Below are positions 4,728-5,273 of a stretch of 5,273 bases of DNA, piece after piece; the first letter of the stretch is position 1, and every line of letters begins with the position of its first letter. The notes under the pieces were generated by a model. The model saw only the letters and a program-made list of their open reading frames with translations, was not told the DNA's origin and ran no database searches. Location: the NCBI GenBank assembly GCA_029263635.1, contig JAJUFY010000171.1, positions 1 through 5,273 of the forward strand, given 5' to 3'. Origin of the DNA: Ectothiorhodospiraceae bacterium (GTDB lineage: Bacteria; Pseudomonadota; Gammaproteobacteria; Nitrococcales; AK92). The position numbers were made by a program, and so were the translations under genes.

Positions 4728-5273
4728 ATGTCGAGCGATACCCAGAAGATCCTGAGTCAGCACTACCTGTTCACCAGCTTCGAGCCGGCTCAGCTCGCCG
4801 AACTCGCCGGACATGTGCGGCCGCTGCGGCTGCCGGCCGACAGCCTGCTGTTCAGCCACGGCGACCCGGCCGATCGCTTCTTCCTGGTGGTCAGCGGCCA
4901 GGTCAAGCTGTTCCGCACCACACCCGACGGCCAGGAAAAGGTGATGGAGCTGATTGGGCCGGGCCGCACCTTCGGTGAGGCGATCATGTTCATGGAGCAG
5001 CAGCGCTATCCGGTCAGTGCCCAGGCACTCAAGGACTCCATGCTCCTCGCCATTCCCAACCGGCGCTATCTGCAGCTGGTGCGCAACAATCCCGACGCCT
5101 GCCTGCGCCTGCTCGGCGACCTGAGCATGCGCCTGCATCAGCGCCTCAACGAGGTGGAGAACCTGTCGCTGCAGAACGCAGGCCACCGGGTGGCCCGCTA
5201 TCTCCTCAAACGGCTGCCGCCCGGCGGCGGCGACGGCACGGTGCTGCAGCTGGATGCGCCCAAGCAGGTGATC
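4728..5273 (+). CDS. dnr: Crp/Fnr-family regulator, DNR-like, C-terminal end cut off
   Basis: The frame gives 182 residues before the window ends; family members have about 225-240. DNR proteins are cytoplasmic activators that respond to nitric oxide through heme and switch on denitrification genes. The sensor beta-roll spans about residues 14-125 (FSHGDPADRFFLVVSGQVKL, 42-61; GEAIMFME, 83-90). The dimerisation helix covers about 122-150 (LSMRLHQRLNEVENLSLQNA, 132-151). HRVARYLLKRL leads into the helix-turn-helix, of which only LDAPKQVI is inside. These stretches align with Pseudomonas DNR as I recall it (AEAMMFMD, LSTRLHQRIDEIETLSLKNA, HRVVRYLL). The only cysteine is C125, so an FNR-type Fe-S cluster is excluded. 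H12 aligns with DNR His14, in the region implicated in heme binding. The start at 4728 fits the DNR N-terminal length; an in-frame ATG at 4695 would add 11 residues but has no ribosome site and falls inside the -10 box. Crp/Fnr membership is firm; the DNR subgroup is likely. Confidence 0.85.
   Translation, partial: MSSDTQKILSQHYLFTSFEPAQLAELAGHVRPLRLPADSLLFSHGDPADRFFLVVSGQVKLFRTTPDGQEKVMELIGPGRTFGEAIMFMEQQRYPVSAQALKDSMLLAIPNRRYLQLVRNNPDACLRLLGDLSMRLHQRLNEVENLSLQNAGHRVARYLLKRLPPGGGDGTVLQLDAPKQVI

Noticed and set aside
4449..5186. 245-codon open frame on the minus strand across dnr and the control region
   Set aside because: It is antisense to the conserved Crp/Fnr frame and in a different frame from the microprotein. 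It would start inside the dnr dimerisation helix and shows no family features.
1..5273. Mobile element, CRISPR array or att site
   Set aside because: There is no transposase or integrase frame, no direct repeat series and no terminal inverted repeats. Codon and base use look uniform across the genes.

Overview
The window looks like chromosomal DNA of a GC-rich proteobacterium, most likely a gammaproteobacterium. The basis is strong G/C preference at third codon positions, a TruC that aligns almost end to end with the E. coli enzyme as I remember it, and a Crp/Fnr-family regulator that most resembles Pseudomonas DNR. I cannot name a genus from sequence alone.

Layout. (1) Positions 1-2830, plus strand: the end of a TRAP-transporter operon. 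It holds the last 154 codons of a DctP-type periplasmic solute-binding protein, a 103-bp gap with a strong intercistronic hairpin, and a 753-residue permease in which the small (DctQ) and large (DctM) membrane subunits are fused. (2) Positions 2831-2938: a short tail-to-tail gap with no convincing terminator. (3) Positions 2939-4079, minus strand: a two-gene unit, truC (tRNA uridine-65 pseudouridine synthase) followed by mgsA (methylglyoxal synthase). The two genes overlap by 62 bp in different frames. (4) Positions 4080-4459: a gap of about 380 bp with no convincing protein gene. It carries two related intrinsic terminators, both oriented for minus-strand transcription, and between them a structured segment that could be a small RNA of about 95 nt. 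(5) Positions 4460-4561, minus strand: a 33-codon ORF with a near-perfect Shine-Dalgarno sequence, predicted to encode a single-pass membrane microprotein. (6) Positions 4562-4727: a divergent control region with two inverted repeats and a candidate promoter. (7) Positions 4728-5273, plus strand: the first 182 codons of a DNR-like Crp/Fnr regulator, cut by the window edge just as its DNA-binding domain begins.

How the parts fit. The TRAP genes import an organic anion (substrate not readable from sequence) using an ion gradient. truC and mgsA are housekeeping genes that appear to share one transcript. The DNR-like protein lacks the N-terminal cysteine cluster of FNR and keeps a histidine that aligns with a heme-region histidine of DNR, so it fits a nitric-oxide or heme-responsive switch for denitrification better than an Fe-S oxygen sensor. 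The least explained part is 4080-4727: the microprotein gene head-to-head with the regulator, then a terminator, a possible small RNA, a second terminator, and a possible leaderless start for truC.
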